The notes: generated by a model not told the origin, from the sequence alone. A DNA stretch of 64,000 nt from Deinococcus hopiensis KR-140 (GCF_900176165.1 NZ_FWWU01000009.1:592501-656500), one strand, 5' to 3'; shown: positions 36,097 through 45,445, counted from the first letter of the stretch. Numbers and translations: made by a program.

Positions 36097-37752
36097 ATGC
36101 CCAAGGAGTCCCCCGTGCCCAGACCCAGTAGAGACATGCAGCGGGCGCAGAGAATCGCCCACGAGATTTTCGGCTATGACCGTCTCCACCCTGCCCAGAA
36201 AGAAGCCGTCGCCTCGGTGCTGCGGCGTCAGGACACCCTCGCCATCATGCCCACGGGCAGCGGCAAGTCGGCCATCTACCAGATTGCGGCGCTCTCGCTG
36301 GGCGGCCCGGCCATCGTGGTATCGCCGCTGATCGCGCTGCAACGGGACCAGGTGGACGCGCTGGAAGCGGCCCTGCCCGGTCACGCGGCCCTGGTCAATT
36401 CCACCCTCAAGCCCCCAGAACGGGAGGAGGCGTTCGCCCGGCTGGAAGGCGGCGCGCTCGACTTCCTGTTTCTCGCCCCCGAGCAGCTGACCTCCGAGGA
36501 CACCCTCACCCGGCTACGCGCCGCGCAACCCGCCCTGTTCGTGGTGGACGAGGCCCACTGCGTCTCCGAATGGGGCCACGACTTCCGGCCCGAGTACCTG
36601 CGGCTGGGGCACGCGGTGGAGGCGCTGGGCCACCCCACCGTGCTGGCGCTGACCGCCACCGCCGCGCCGCCCATGCGCGCCGAGATCGTCGATCGGCTGG
36701 GGATGCGCGACGCGCAGGTGCTCGTGGGCGGCTTTGACCGCCCCAACATTCGGCTGGAGGTGCGGCAGTTCGGAGACGCAGGCCACAAACGCGCGGCCCT
36801 GCTCGAGGAGGTCGTGGGGACCGAGAAACCGGGCATCGTCTACGCGGCCACGCGCAAGGCCGCCGACGAACTGGCGCGCGATCTGGGGGAGCGGCGTGTG
36901 CGGGCGGCGGCTTACCACGCGGGCCTGGGCGCGGCTGTGCGCGAGGAGGTGCAGGCGGCCTTCATGGCGGACGAACTGGAGGTGATCGTCGCCACCACGG
37001 CCTTCGGCATGGGCATCGACAAGCCGAATGTGCGCTTTGTCCATCACCTCGACATCTCCGGCTCGGTCGACGCCTATTACCAGGAGATCGGGCGGGCCGG
37101 GCGCGACGGAGCGAACGCGGAAGCGGTTCTCTTCTACACGCCCGCCGACCTGGCCCTGCGCCGCTTCTTTTCGGGCAGCTCCCTCATCGACGCCGATCAG
37201 GTGGAGCGGGTGATGCGCGCCCTGGAGGAACGCGGCGGGCCGCTGGACCCGGTAGAACTCGTGGAGGAAACGGGCCTGTCGCGGACCCGGCTTCTGGGTG
37301 CCGTGAACCGTCTGGAGGAGGTGGGCGCGCTGGACGTGCTGCCCGGCGGCGAGGTCACGCTGCTGGAGGGCACGGACGTGGAGAACGTGGCGGCGCAGGT
37401 GGCCCAGGCCCACGCGCACCACCGAAGCTTTGAGCGTTCGCGGCTGGACATGATGCGCGGGTATGCGCAGACGCCGGGCTGCCGCCGCGAGTACCTGCTG
37501 AACTACTTCGGTGAAGGGTATGCGCCGCCCTGCGGCCACTGCGACGCGTGCGAGTCCGGGCGGGTGGGGAAGGAAGCCCAGGCCGAGAATGTGCCCTTCG
37601 AGATTGGCCTGCGCGTGGTGCATCCCACCTTTGGGGAGGGCCAGGTGGTGCGCTACGAGGGCGAGAAGGTCACGGTGCTGTTTGACCGGCAGGGGTATCA
37701 GGCGCTGGCGCTGGGCGTGGTGCTGGAAAACGAACTGCTGAGACAGGCCTGA
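36097..37752 (+). CDS. RecQ-type DNA helicase with unusual C-terminus
   Basis: ATP-dependent 3'-5' helicase. The 551-aa protein has motif I PTGSGKSAIYQ, motif II VVDEAHCVSEWGHDFR with the RecQ aromatic loop, motif VI QEIGRAGRDG and the zinc-binding CRREYLLNYFGE...CGHCDAC. The last about 55 residues (EIGLRVVHPTFGEGQVVRYEG) resemble the small beta-barrel found at the C-terminus of UvrD/PcrA; no HRDC domain is present. Start at 36097 is the longest ATG; 36136 is an alternative, neither with a clear RBS. Confidence 0.9.
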   Translation: MPKESPVPRPSRDMQRAQRIAHEIFGYDRLHPAQKEAVASVLRRQDTLAIMPTGSGKSAIYQIAALSLGGPAIVVSPLIALQRDQVDALEAALPGHAALVNSTLKPPEREEAFARLEGGALDFLFLAPEQLTSEDTLTRLRAAQPALFVVDEAHCVSEWGHDFRPEYLRLGHAVEALGHPTVLALTATAAPPMRAEIVDRLGMRDAQVLVGGFDRPNIRLEVRQFGDAGHKRAALLEEVVGTEKPGIVYAATRKAADELARDLGERRVRAAAYHAGLGAAVREEVQAAFMADELEVIVATTAFGMGIDKPNVRFVHHLDISGSVDAYYQEIGRAGRDGANAEAVLFYTPADLALRRFFSGSSLIDADQVERVMRALEERGGPLDPVELVEETGLSRTRLLGAVNRLEEVGALDVLPGGEVTLLEGTDVENVAAQVAQAHAHHRSFERSRLDMMRGYAQTPGCRREYLLNYFGEGYAPPCGHCDACESGRVGKEAQAENVPFEIGLRVVHPTFGEGQVVRYEGEKVTVLFDRQGYQALALGVVLENELLRQA

Positions 37753-38377
37753 CGCAGGGGTTGAGATCCAGCGTGTTGGAAATTCCGGAAGGGCAGCAGC
37801 CCGCGGAAAGGCGCCACCGAGACGCGGAGCTTGCCCTCTCCCTTGCCGTAGCGTATGAAGTTCCAGCCCCGTTTCAGGGAAAGCGTGATGGGCGCGCTCA
37901 ACTCACCCGCACAGCAGATTCCCCGTCAGCGTATCGCCCCGGGGAATGAAGAGGGGCGCAAGCGGTGAGCCGCCCTCCCCGCTGATGGAGGGCAGGAGCC
38001 TGAGCGCCACGCCGCCCTCGCTCGTGCTGAAGTCCGCTGTGGTCAGCATCACCGCTCGGGCGCTGTGGTCACGCTCCGGAAACGTATCGGTGCAGGCTGT
38101 GGCCAGCACCTTGCGCGCAAGGCGCGCAGGGCGCGCAGGGCGTGGTGGCGAGGGCCACCTACCCTGCGCCTCCCCCGGCAACGTCAGGGTCCCGCGTCCC
38201 AGGGCGTTGCCGGGCCCTGCGGTCACCACGGCGCCCCCGATTGTCCAGCGTAAAGGCCCGCTGCGCCACGTCGTCCACGCCTGGAATGGAGGTGTTGGTG
38301 GCCGAGCCGCCGCAAGCCGAGAGGAGCAGGGAAAGCATCAGGCTGCCCGTCAGGGTCTTGAGCAGGAAGCTGTGCAT
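37753..38377 (-). pseudogene. Frameshifted putative lipoprotein
   Basis: ATG at 38377 starts a lipoprotein signal, SLMLSLLLSACGGSATNTS with a lipobox cysteine at residue 22. The frame is lost near 38235-38245 but continues one frame over (VVTAGPGNALGRGTLTLPG to GDTLTGNLL), and after about 37910 again in a third frame (GELSAPITLSLKRGWNFIRY). At least two indels. The last frame could run on into the 3' end of the RecQ gene. No domain name is recognised. Confidence 0.6.
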
Positions 38378-38545
38378 GGCTCCGCGGTGGGGACCCGGCC
38401 GTCAAGAGGGCGTCAAACCCGGGGTGGACGCGGAACGTCGGAAACCCCTCCGTTCCGAAAGCAAGAACCGATAAGCGGGCGTGAAGGTGGACCGGATTCA
38501 GCTCAGACGGTGGCCCAGATAATCGACATCAGGAGGTAGGCGAAC

Positions 38546-39040
38546 GTGGCGAAGCTCAATCCCATCCAACTGCAAAAGTACCTGGGGGGCGTGGATTACC
38601 CCGCCAGCAAGGAAGATCTGGCCCGTCAGGCCGAACAGAACGGGGCGGACAACGATGTGCGTGCCCTGCTGGACCAGTTGCCGGATGGAGAGTACCAGAC
38701 GCCCGCCGACGTCAGCAGGGCGCTGGGCGGTCTGGATGACGACGGGAGCCGCGGGGAAGAGGGCCGGTCTCCGGGCAGGGGACGGACGGCGGCCAGTGGC
38801 GGCGATGACGAAGGTGGCAATGACGCCCAGGGCAGTGGCGAGATCAACCCCATTGAGCTTCAAAAGCACCTGAAGGGTGTGGACTATCCGGCCAACAAGC
38901 AAGACCTGACCCGCCAGGCCGAGGAGAACGGCGCAGACGGGGGCATGCGCGCCGTGTTGGACCGCCTGCCGGACGGGGAGTACCAGACGCCCGTGGACGT
39001 GAACAAGGCCATCGGGCAGCTTAACCGGGACGGCGAGTAA
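38546..39040 (+). CDS. Tandem DUF2795 domain protein
   Basis: The 164-aa protein has two DUF2795-like copies: residues 4-60 (NPIQLQKYLGGVDYPASKED...LPDGEYQTPADV) and 98-155 (NPIELQKHLKGVDYPANKQD...LPDGEYQTPVDV), joined by a Gly/Asp/Arg-rich linker. Function of the domain is not established. GTG start with AGGAGG 9 nt upstream. The closely similar copies point to a recent internal duplication. Convergent with the next gene. Confidence 0.88.
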   Translation: MAKLNPIQLQKYLGGVDYPASKEDLARQAEQNGADNDVRALLDQLPDGEYQTPADVSRALGGLDDDGSRGEEGRSPGRGRTAASGGDDEGGNDAQGSGEINPIELQKHLKGVDYPANKQDLTRQAEENGADGGMRAVLDRLPDGEYQTPVDVNKAIGQLNRDGE

Positions 39041-39062
39041 GCGGTGCGTCGGGAGTGGGCAA

Positions 39063-39094
39063 GGAGCGGGGTGCGCTCGCGCGCCGCCCGCTCC
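39063..39094. terminator. Candidate convergent hairpin
   Basis: GGAGCGGG (39063-39070) pairs with CCCGCTCC (39087-39094). No T-run. Lies between the DUF2795 gene and the convergent binding-protein gene. Confidence 0.35.
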
Positions 39095-39109
39095 ACGGAT
39101 GGGTCCCCC

Positions 39110-40078
39110 TTAGCGAACGGTCTTGCTGACCAGGCCGTTCGTGTAAAAGGTCTCCGCCTTTGCCCCCGCGGGCAGACTGCCCTGCTTGACCAGGGCGGCG
39201 ACGGCTTTGGTCCAGGCTGCCGGATCGCTGGCTCCCAGGCCGTGCGTGCGGGTATAGGCGCTGCTGATCAGGGGCACGCTCGCGCGCAGCACCTCCAGCG
39301 TGCCGCCGCCTGCCCCGAAGACCGGTTGCGCGAGCTTGAAGGCGCGGGCGGGGTCTGCCACCGTGAATTTCATGCCGCGCTGGCTGCCCCGCACCACTTT
39401 TTTGGCCAGATCGCCCGTCAGGTTCTTGTCCACGGTGATCAGGCCGACGCCCACCATCGGATACGCGGCGGAGACGTCCAGCGTGTAGACCTTCTGCCCG
39501 GCCCCCCGCAGCTGCACCACCTCGTTGTTGACGTACCCCACGGCCGCGTCTACCCGGCCCGCACGCACCGCGTCGAGTTGGGTAAAGCCGATGGTGGGCA
39601 GCTTCACGTCGCGCCCCTCCTGCAGCCCCGCGCTGTCCAGCAGGGCGCGCACGGCGGCGTAGCTGCTGCCGAACGGGCCGGGAATGCCCAGCGTCTTGCC
39701 CTTCAGGTCTGCCACGCTGCTGATGGGCTTGGTGCCAAATACCGTCACCGGGGCCTTCTGGTACATCGCCATCACGTAGCGTACAGGCGCGCCCTGGTTG
39801 CGCGCGAATACGGCGTCCTCGGGGTCTCCGACGATAAAGTCGAGCTTGCCCTGAAGCAGCAGCGGCATCAGTTCGGTCACGTAGCCGTGCTGAAACTTCA
39901 CGTTGAGGCCCTCGGCTTTGTAGTAACCCAGTTTGTCGGCCAGGTAAAAGGGCGTGAACTGCACGTTGGGGATGTACCCCAGGCCGATGGTCACGGTTCG
40001 GGTGGACGGCTGCGCGGCGGCGGTCTGCACGGAAGCCAGGGCAGGCAGCAACGTGAGGAGGGCGAGGGCGCGTTTCAT
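39110..40078 (-). CDS. ABC transporter substrate-binding protein (ThiY/SsuA-like, NMT1 fold)
   Basis: A secreted binding protein of 322 aa. The signal peptide is MKRALALLTLLPALASVQTAAAQ. The mature part has GYIPNVQFTPFYLADKLGYYKAEGL, FIVGDPEDAVFARNQG and GKTLGIPGPFGSSYAAV, the layout of pyrimidine-precursor (ThiY), sulfonate or nitrate binding proteins. No ATPase or permease gene is adjacent, so the transporter is elsewhere or this is an orphan. Start at 40078 puts the signal peptide at the N-terminus; the longer frame does not. Confidence 0.9.
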   Translation of the reverse strand: MKRALALLTLLPALASVQTAAAQPSTRTVTIGLGYIPNVQFTPFYLADKLGYYKAEGLNVKFQHGYVTELMPLLLQGKLDFIVGDPEDAVFARNQGAPVRYVMAMYQKAPVTVFGTKPISSVADLKGKTLGIPGPFGSSYAAVRALLDSAGLQEGRDVKLPTIGFTQLDAVRAGRVDAAVGYVNNEVVQLRGAGQKVYTLDVSAAYPMVGVGLITVDKNLTGDLAKKVVRGSQRGMKFTVADPARAFKLAQPVFGAGGGTLEVLRASVPLISSAYTRTHGLGASDPAAWTKAVAALVKQGSLPAGAKAETFYTNGLVSKTVR

Positions 40079-40328
40079 AGCGGCGAGTATAGGAGCCGGG
40101 CCCCAGCCCAGACCCGGACCCACCTCATACTTTGGGAGCAGCCCGTCCAGACCGCCTCAGGGTGGTAGACTCGGGGGTACGCCTGCGCGTCCGATGTGCC
40201 CAGGCCCCCCCTGGAAGAGCACCTGGAGACCAAAGACAGCCCATAAGGGAACCCTTGTAGACGTGGCTGGCCGCGCCGCAGAGCTCGCGCCAGCAGGCAC
40301 GGAGCGCAGGGAAAGGAAGAACAAGATC

Positions 40329-41117
40329 ATGACCGACGACACCAGGACGCAGATGCAAGGCGACACGCACGGCACGCACGATCAGGACCAGCACGACGCG
40401 AGCGGGGCTCCCGCCGAGGTCCAGGCCATCCTCCCCGAACTGCAGGGTGAACTCGACGAGGACCCCGTGCTCGATGCGCAGGAAGCCCACACGGAGGGCC
40501 TGAGCGCCGCCCTCGACAGCGGCAATGTGGGTGACGACGACACCGGCGCCGAAGACGGCGAGGAAGACGAGTACATCGACGCCGACGATCTCATCGAACT
40601 GCTAAATGAGATGAAGGAAATGCTCGAAGCGCAGGGCAAGGAAATCCGAGGTCTGCGCCGTGAGATGCGCGAACTGCGCGAGGGCCAGGGTGGGCAGGGC
40701 GGCGGCAGCTTCCGTCCCCGTGAGGACCGTGGCGGAGATCGCGGCGGGTTCCAGGGCGGCGGTGACCGCGGCGGCTTCCGTCCGCGCGAAGACCGTGGTG
40801 GGGACCGTGGCGGCTATCAGGGTGGGCAGGGCGGCGGCTTCCGTCCCCGTGAAGACCGTGGTGGAGACCGCGGCGGGTTCCAGGGTGGCGGCGACCGCGG
40901 CGGCTTCCGTCCCCGCGAGGACCGCGGCGGCTTCCAGGGTGGCGGCGACCGTGGGGGCTTCCGTCCGCGCGAAGACCGCGGTGGCGACCGCAACTTCGGT
41001 GACCGCGAGTTCCGCCCGCGTGACGGGGGTGCCCCCGCAGGCGGCAACAGCGAGGGCGGTTTCCGTCCCCGCGCCCGCGCCGACCGCGGGTGGGACAACA
41101 AGCGCCGCGACGAGTAA
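40329..41117 (+). CDS. Acidic/coiled-coil protein with RGG-type FRPRED repeats
   Basis: The 262-aa protein has three parts. Residues 1-85 are strongly acidic (EDGEEDEYIDADD). Residues about 85-115 form a short coiled coil (ELLNEMKEMLEAQGKEIRGLRREM). Residues 120-262 are low-complexity, with six or seven FRPRED or related units separated by RGGDRGG and QGGG stretches. RGG boxes commonly bind RNA or single-stranded DNA and support phase separation; no family name is recognised. AAGGAAG sits 7 nt before the ATG. A long leader (about 150 nt from a TAGACT box at 40166) precedes it. A longer open frame from 39954 is not supported. Confidence 0.85.
   Translation: MTDDTRTQMQGDTHGTHDQDQHDASGAPAEVQAILPELQGELDEDPVLDAQEAHTEGLSAALDSGNVGDDDTGAEDGEEDEYIDADDLIELLNEMKEMLEAQGKEIRGLRREMRELREGQGGQGGGSFRPREDRGGDRGGFQGGGDRGGFRPREDRGGDRGGYQGGQGGGFRPREDRGGDRGGFQGGGDRGGFRPREDRGGFQGGGDRGGFRPREDRGGDRNFGDREFRPRDGGAPAGGNSEGGFRPRARADRGWDNKRRDE
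40706..41080 (+). repeat. In-gene tandem repeat encoding FRPRED/RGG units
   Basis: Imperfect copies of a 50-65 bp unit starting TTCCGTCC(C/G)CG(T/C)G(A) and followed by GGTGGCGACCGCGG-like blocks. Copies vary at third positions and in length, giving protein units of about 17-22 residues. Typical of repeat expansion by recombination or slippage. Confidence 0.8.
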
Positions 41118-41155
41118 GGCGGAGGGCGCCGAGCGCCGAAAAGTTCCGTAAGCGC

Positions 41156-41188
41156 GGGCCGGGAATGTGTTTCCCGGCCCTCCTCTTT
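41156..41188 (+). terminator. Terminator of the RGG-repeat gene
   Basis: Perfect 10-bp stem GGGCCGGGAA/TTCCCGGCCC with TGTGT loop, followed by TCCTCTTT. Confidence 0.75.
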
Positions 41189-41344
41189 GCAACCGGTACG
41201 GTTTCCGGATCATCCGTTACATCCCCTGCGCTCCCCTTCCCTCCGCTTCCGCGCTTCTCCGTTCCCGTTTGCCTGCTCGCGCCGCTCGGGTTGGCCCGTT
41301 ATTTCATCACGGATGAACCGGAATCCTTGTGGGAACCTGCGGTC

Positions 41345-43294
41345 CTACGCCCTCTGCCCCCCGAGCCACTGCTCCAGCCAGCCCAGATACTCTTCCAACC
41401 GCTGCACCCGGCGGTCAGGGCGGCCCGAGCGTGAAAGCTCGTGGTCCTCGCCGGGAAAGCGCACAAAGCGGGTAGGCACGCCGTGTAGGCGCAGCGCCGC
41501 ATACCACTGCTCGGCCTGCTCGACCGGGCAGCGGTGATCCAGCACCGAGTGGACGATCAGGGTGGGCGTGCGGACGTTTTCCACCACGCTCAGCGGACTC
41601 ATGGCCCACAGCCGCATGGCGTCGGCACTCCGGTGGAAGTTCAGGCCCAGCTCGTCGTCCCAAAAGCGCATGCCGATGTCCGAGGTGCCCCCGAACGAGA
41701 TCAGGTTGCAGATGGAGCGGTCCGTGATTGCCGCCTGGAAGCGGTCGGTGTGTCCGGTGATGAGGTTGGTCATGTAGCCGCCGTAGCTGCCGCCCATCAC
41801 AGCGGTGCGGGCGGCATGCAGCTGCGGATGTTGCTCCAGGCAGGCGTCGAAAAAGGCCATCAGGTCCGCCTGGTCCACGGTGCCCCAGCGCCCATGGATG
41901 GCCGAGGACCACGCCTGTCCGTAGCCCACACTCCCACGCGGGTTGCTGTAGCACACCCCGTACCCACGCGCGGCGAGCAGCTGGAACTCGTGCGTGAAGG
42001 CGTGCCCGTAGGCGGTGTGCGGCCCGCCGTGGATGGTGAGCAGCGCGGGGGAGGGACCCTCACCTTCGGGGAGCAGCACCCAGCCTTCGCCCTCGCCCAT
42101 CTCGTTTGTGAAGGTGACGCGCTGGGGCGTGCGGGCTGGAAAGGGAAGGCGCTCATGCAGGCGCGTGAGGAGCACCCCGCCCAGTTCCATCTCGGGAAAG
42201 CGGTCGGCCCGCTCGCGAATCACCGCCACCTGCCCGCTCCGCGCTGAGAAAGCGGAGATCACGGCCTGCGGGTCGTGGTCCTCGGGAGTGACGGTGCCGT
42301 CCAGCGAGACGCGAAACAGCCCGCAGGAGCCGCCCACGGTGCTGGACACGAGCAGCGTCTCTGGGTCCAGCCACACGGGGCGCTCGGGAAAGGCCCCCAC
42401 ATGGCAGTCGCCGCCCACGAGATTGCCGATGGGATGGTCCCAGCCTGCGTCCAGCCGTTGCGCGCTTTCGCCGGGCGTCACCAGAAAGAGGTGGGCGTCC
42501 TCGTTCGTGCCCTTGCCCTCGGGACGGCCCACAAGCGCGAACCGCTGCCCGTCCGGGTGGGGCGTGACCGAGCTGATGGCCGAGTTCCAGCGGGTGACTC
42601 GGGTACGCTCGCCGCCGAGCAGCAAGGTGTCCACCTCCTGCCGCCACTGGGCCGCGTCGTCCTCCGTGGCGCTGCAGATGAGGAGCACGCCCCGGCTGTC
42701 GGGCCACCAGGCGTAACCGCTCACTTCCACCTCGGGGGCCAGCCACTCGGTCAGCTTCCCTGTGCCCACCTCGTAGCGCCACAGCCGTCCCGGGCGTTCG
42801 GGCAACCAATCGCGGCCATTGAAGCGGTAGCGCGGGCGGGTGATCACGCGCGCCTCACCCCGTTCGTCGCGGGGGTCCTCGTCGTCCCCGAGGCTGAGGA
42901 AGGTCAGGAAGCGGCCATCGGGGCTCCACTGTACGCCCTCCACGCCATTCTTGAAGCGGGTAACGCGCCGGGCTTCCCCGCCCGGGAGCGGCAGCAAAAA
43001 AAGTTGTCCGTCGCGCACGAAGGCCAGCGTTTTCCCGTCCGGGGACCAGCGCGGTGAGGCGTCGCGGCCCTCGCCCTGGGTCAGCGCCCGGGGCTTGCCC
43101 CCGCCCTCCGAGAGCCACACCTGCGAGCGGTAACGGGGCCGGGGAAAGTCGGGGTCCGGTTTGCCTGGGTCTTCCTCCTCGGTGCGGGTCAGGACGAAGG
43201 CCAGCGCAGCGCCTTGCGGACTGAGCTGCGGATCGGAGGGGAACACCAGGTCAAGCAGGGTGGCGGGGCCAGGCGCGGCGTGAGGTTGGGCCAT
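41345..43294 (-). CDS. S9 family peptidase (acylaminoacyl-peptidase-like)
   Basis: The 649-aa serine peptidase has an N-terminal seven-bladed propeller (residues about 15-385, with repeated WSPDGKTLAF-like units) and a C-terminal alpha/beta hydrolase. The triad is visible: Ser in GGSYGGYM, Asp in HSVLDHRCP and His in GEDHELSRSG. IHGGPHTAYG provides the oxyanion hole. No signal peptide, so it is cytoplasmic and probably trims peptides or N-acylated amino acids. TAGGACCG lies near the end. Confidence 0.94.
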   Translation of the reverse strand: MAQPHAAPGPATLLDLVFPSDPQLSPQGAALAFVLTRTEEEDPGKPDPDFPRPRYRSQVWLSEGGGKPRALTQGEGRDASPRWSPDGKTLAFVRDGQLFLLPLPGGEARRVTRFKNGVEGVQWSPDGRFLTFLSLGDDEDPRDERGEARVITRPRYRFNGRDWLPERPGRLWRYEVGTGKLTEWLAPEVEVSGYAWWPDSRGVLLICSATEDDAAQWRQEVDTLLLGGERTRVTRWNSAISSVTPHPDGQRFALVGRPEGKGTNEDAHLFLVTPGESAQRLDAGWDHPIGNLVGGDCHVGAFPERPVWLDPETLLVSSTVGGSCGLFRVSLDGTVTPEDHDPQAVISAFSARSGQVAVIRERADRFPEMELGGVLLTRLHERLPFPARTPQRVTFTNEMGEGEGWVLLPEGEGPSPALLTIHGGPHTAYGHAFTHEFQLLAARGYGVCYSNPRGSVGYGQAWSSAIHGRWGTVDQADLMAFFDACLEQHPQLHAARTAVMGGSYGGYMTNLITGHTDRFQAAITDRSICNLISFGGTSDIGMRFWDDELGLNFHRSADAMRLWAMSPLSVVENVRTPTLIVHSVLDHRCPVEQAEQWYAALRLHGVPTRFVRFPGEDHELSRSGRPDRRVQRLEEYLGWLEQWLGGQRA

Positions 43295-43499
43295 ACACGG
43301 CAGTCAAGCACAACTCGCGCGACCCGTTTGAAGGCTGGAACGCGGCTCATGATCCTTCGCTCAACGCCGGATGTGCCCTGCCTACCCACGCTGTCTAGAG
43401 AAGCCTTATCCTGATCTGACCGGAACCCCGGCTTCTGCTTTTCCCCGACCTGGGGAAACGGCTTCCCTTCTGGTTTTTTCCTTCTCTGGAGGCACAACA

Positions 43500-43691
43500 A
43501 TGCACGAACTCTCCTGTACGTGGGTGCCCGGAACCATCAATCTGGTTCGCCTGAAAGTCTCGGGCCGCACCCTGGAACTCACGAGCACCCGCCTGGCCCG
43601 CATCTTCGGTCCGCAGGCGCTCAATGACCTCTACCTCAAGGGCCGCGCGGTCCTGAAAGCCGATTCGGAACAGCTCGCCCTGCTGGCGTGA
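43500..43691 (+). CDS. Small hypothetical protein (63 aa)
   Basis: ATG at 43500 has GGAGG 8 nt upstream, which decides this start over a longer frame at 43371. The 63-aa product (MHELSCTWVPGTINLVRLKV and onward) looks like a small mixed alpha/beta soluble protein. No domain recognised. Stands alone between the S9 peptidase (divergent) and the M20 peptidase. Confidence 0.65.
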   Translation: MHELSCTWVPGTINLVRLKVSGRTLELTSTRLARIFGPQALNDLYLKGRAVLKADSEQLALLA

Positions 43692-43783
43692 GCCCGCCCC
43701 GTTTCTTTGCGCCCTGCCCCTGCGGTGGGGCGTTGCCTTGTCGGTGGCGCGGTCCTTCCCACCGAGGCGGGTAGCATGGCCGT

Positions 43784-44908
43784 ATGTCATCCAGCCCTCA
43801 ACCTGCCGGACCGCCGGCCCCGGACCTTCAGGCCATGCTCGCCGATCTGCGCGCCCTGGTAGAGATCGAGTCGCCCTCCACCGATCCGGTGGGCGTGGGC
43901 CGCGTGATGGACGCCGTGGAGGGTTGGGCACGCGCGCTGCACGGTCAGGCGCACGCCCTGCCCGGCGGAACCCGTCAGTTCAACTTCGGAGTGGACGGAA
44001 GCGCGCGCCCGGTGCTGATCCTCACGCACGCCGATACGGTGTGGCCGCACGGCACGCTCCAGACCATGCCCTTCCGGGTCGAGGGGGACCGCGCCTATGG
44101 TCCCGGTACCTACGATATGAAGGGCGGCATCGTGGCGGCGCTGCACGCCCTGCGCGCCCTGAACGGCGAATGGCCGCGCGGCGGTGTCCGGATGCTGCTC
44201 ACCCCCGACGAGGAGACCGGCAGCGCGAGCAGCCGTGGACACATCGAGGCGGCAGCGAGGGGCGCGCGGGCCGTGCTCGTCGTCGAGCCGCCCGTGGCCA
44301 ATTCACATGCGCTCAAGATCGGGCGCAAGGGTGTGGGCGACTTCGGGCTGGGTTTTCGGGGCGTCGCGTCCCACGCGGGCAACAAGCCGGAGGAAGGCGC
44401 GAGCGCGATCACCGAAGCGGCCCACGCCGTCCTCGCCGTGCAGGCCCTCGCCCAGCCCGAGATCGGCACCACGGTCAGCGCCGGGCTGATCCGGGGGGGC
44501 AGCGCGGGCAACGTGATTCCCGCCGAATGCAGTTTTCAGGTGGACGTGCGTGTCAGCACCCTGGAGGAAGGCGAACGCGTCACGCAGGCCATCGAGGCCC
44601 TGAAGCCCCGCGACCCCCGCGTGCATCTGACGGTCACCGGCGGGCTGAACCGACCCCCCTTCGAGTTCGGGCCAGGCACGCGGGCGCTGTTTGCCCAGGC
44701 GCAGGCCATCGCCGCAGAACTGGGCTTCACGGTGGGCGGTGAGGTGGTGGGCGGCGGCAGCGACGGCAATTTCACCGCGCCCCTCGCCCCCACGCTGGAC
44801 GGCCTCGGAGCACCTGGTGACGGGGCGCACGCCGCCCACGAACACGTCCGGCTGGACCGCTGGTCAGACCATGTGCGGCTGCTGACGCGTCTGATCGGGG
44901 AGGTCTGA
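43784..44908 (+). CDS. M20 family metallopeptidase (carboxypeptidase G2-like)
   Basis: The 374-aa enzyme is a di-zinc exopeptidase. LILTHADTVWP provides the first His and Asp, GPGTYDMKGG the bridging Asp, LLTPDEETGS the catalytic Glu and zinc Glu, and GDGAHAAHE the last His. It is closest in layout to glutamate carboxypeptidases. Leaderless promoter arrangement: TAGCAT (43772-43777) is 6 nt before the ATG. The next gene starts 2 bp after its stop. Confidence 0.93.
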   Translation: MSSSPQPAGPPAPDLQAMLADLRALVEIESPSTDPVGVGRVMDAVEGWARALHGQAHALPGGTRQFNFGVDGSARPVLILTHADTVWPHGTLQTMPFRVEGDRAYGPGTYDMKGGIVAALHALRALNGEWPRGGVRMLLTPDEETGSASSRGHIEAAARGARAVLVVEPPVANSHALKIGRKGVGDFGLGFRGVASHAGNKPEEGASAITEAAHAVLAVQALAQPEIGTTVSAGLIRGGSAGNVIPAECSFQVDVRVSTLEEGERVTQAIEALKPRDPRVHLTVTGGLNRPPFEFGPGTRALFAQAQAIAAELGFTVGGEVVGGGSDGNFTAPLAPTLDGLGAPGDGAHAAHEHVRLDRWSDHVRLLTRLIGEV

Positions 44909-44910
44909 GC

Positions 44911-45240
44911 ATGTTCGGTCTGTTCGGCAAGAAGAAGGCGGGCGGCCCGAACCCGTACGTCAAGCGGGAGGACGAGCATACCTTTCGCGTGCGGATCAGG
45001 ACCCGGCGGCACGGCGACGTGGTGGAGTTCCGCTTTACGAAAGCGGCCCATATCGGTGCGGACGAAGGCGGCGGTTACCTGTTTCGCAAGCCGGTGGTCA
45101 GCGCGCAGCATTTTGACCGCGGCGAACTCGTGGTGCGCTTCGACTCGCGCTACAACGTGACGGCCACCGAGGGCGAGGACGTGGATTTCATCCCGGTGGG
45201 CGAGTGGGAGGAGGAGCAGCCTGATCGCCCGACTGGCTGA
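44911..45240 (+). CDS. Hypothetical protein (109 aa)
   Basis: Starts 2 bp downstream of the M20 peptidase stop, so it is almost surely co-transcribed. The protein (MFGLFGKKKAGGPNPYVKRE and onward) is charged, beta-rich and soluble, with an acidic C-terminus. No motif, membrane helix or cysteine. Function unknown; conservation with the peptidase gene would be informative. Confidence 0.75.
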   Translation: MFGLFGKKKAGGPNPYVKREDEHTFRVRIRTRRHGDVVEFRFTKAAHIGADEGGGYLFRKPVVSAQHFDRGELVVRFDSRYNVTATEGEDVDFIPVGEWEEEQPDRPTG

Positions 45241-45445
45241 CCATCAAAGCGCCGAAATACGTTCCTCCCTGGCATTCGCTGCGCTCCCCAAGTTGGAGTG
45301 CCGTAGCTTCGCCTACCATCCTGGCCGTTCGTCAACGGGGCCTAATGCTTTCTCTATTCCTACTTACGAACGGCTAAAGGAAGAAGGGGTGTTACCCGGG
45401 CGCCGGGCCTGTCAGGCTGCATGGGCCAAACCAGGAGGTTTCCCC

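Noticed and set aside
39954..40328. Longer N-terminus for the RGG-repeat protein
   Set aside because: No RBS, overlaps the divergent binding-protein gene, and a good RBS precedes the ATG at 40329.
40706..41080. Possible CRISPR array
   Set aside because: The repeats are coding, vary at third codon positions and have no unique spacers of constant length.
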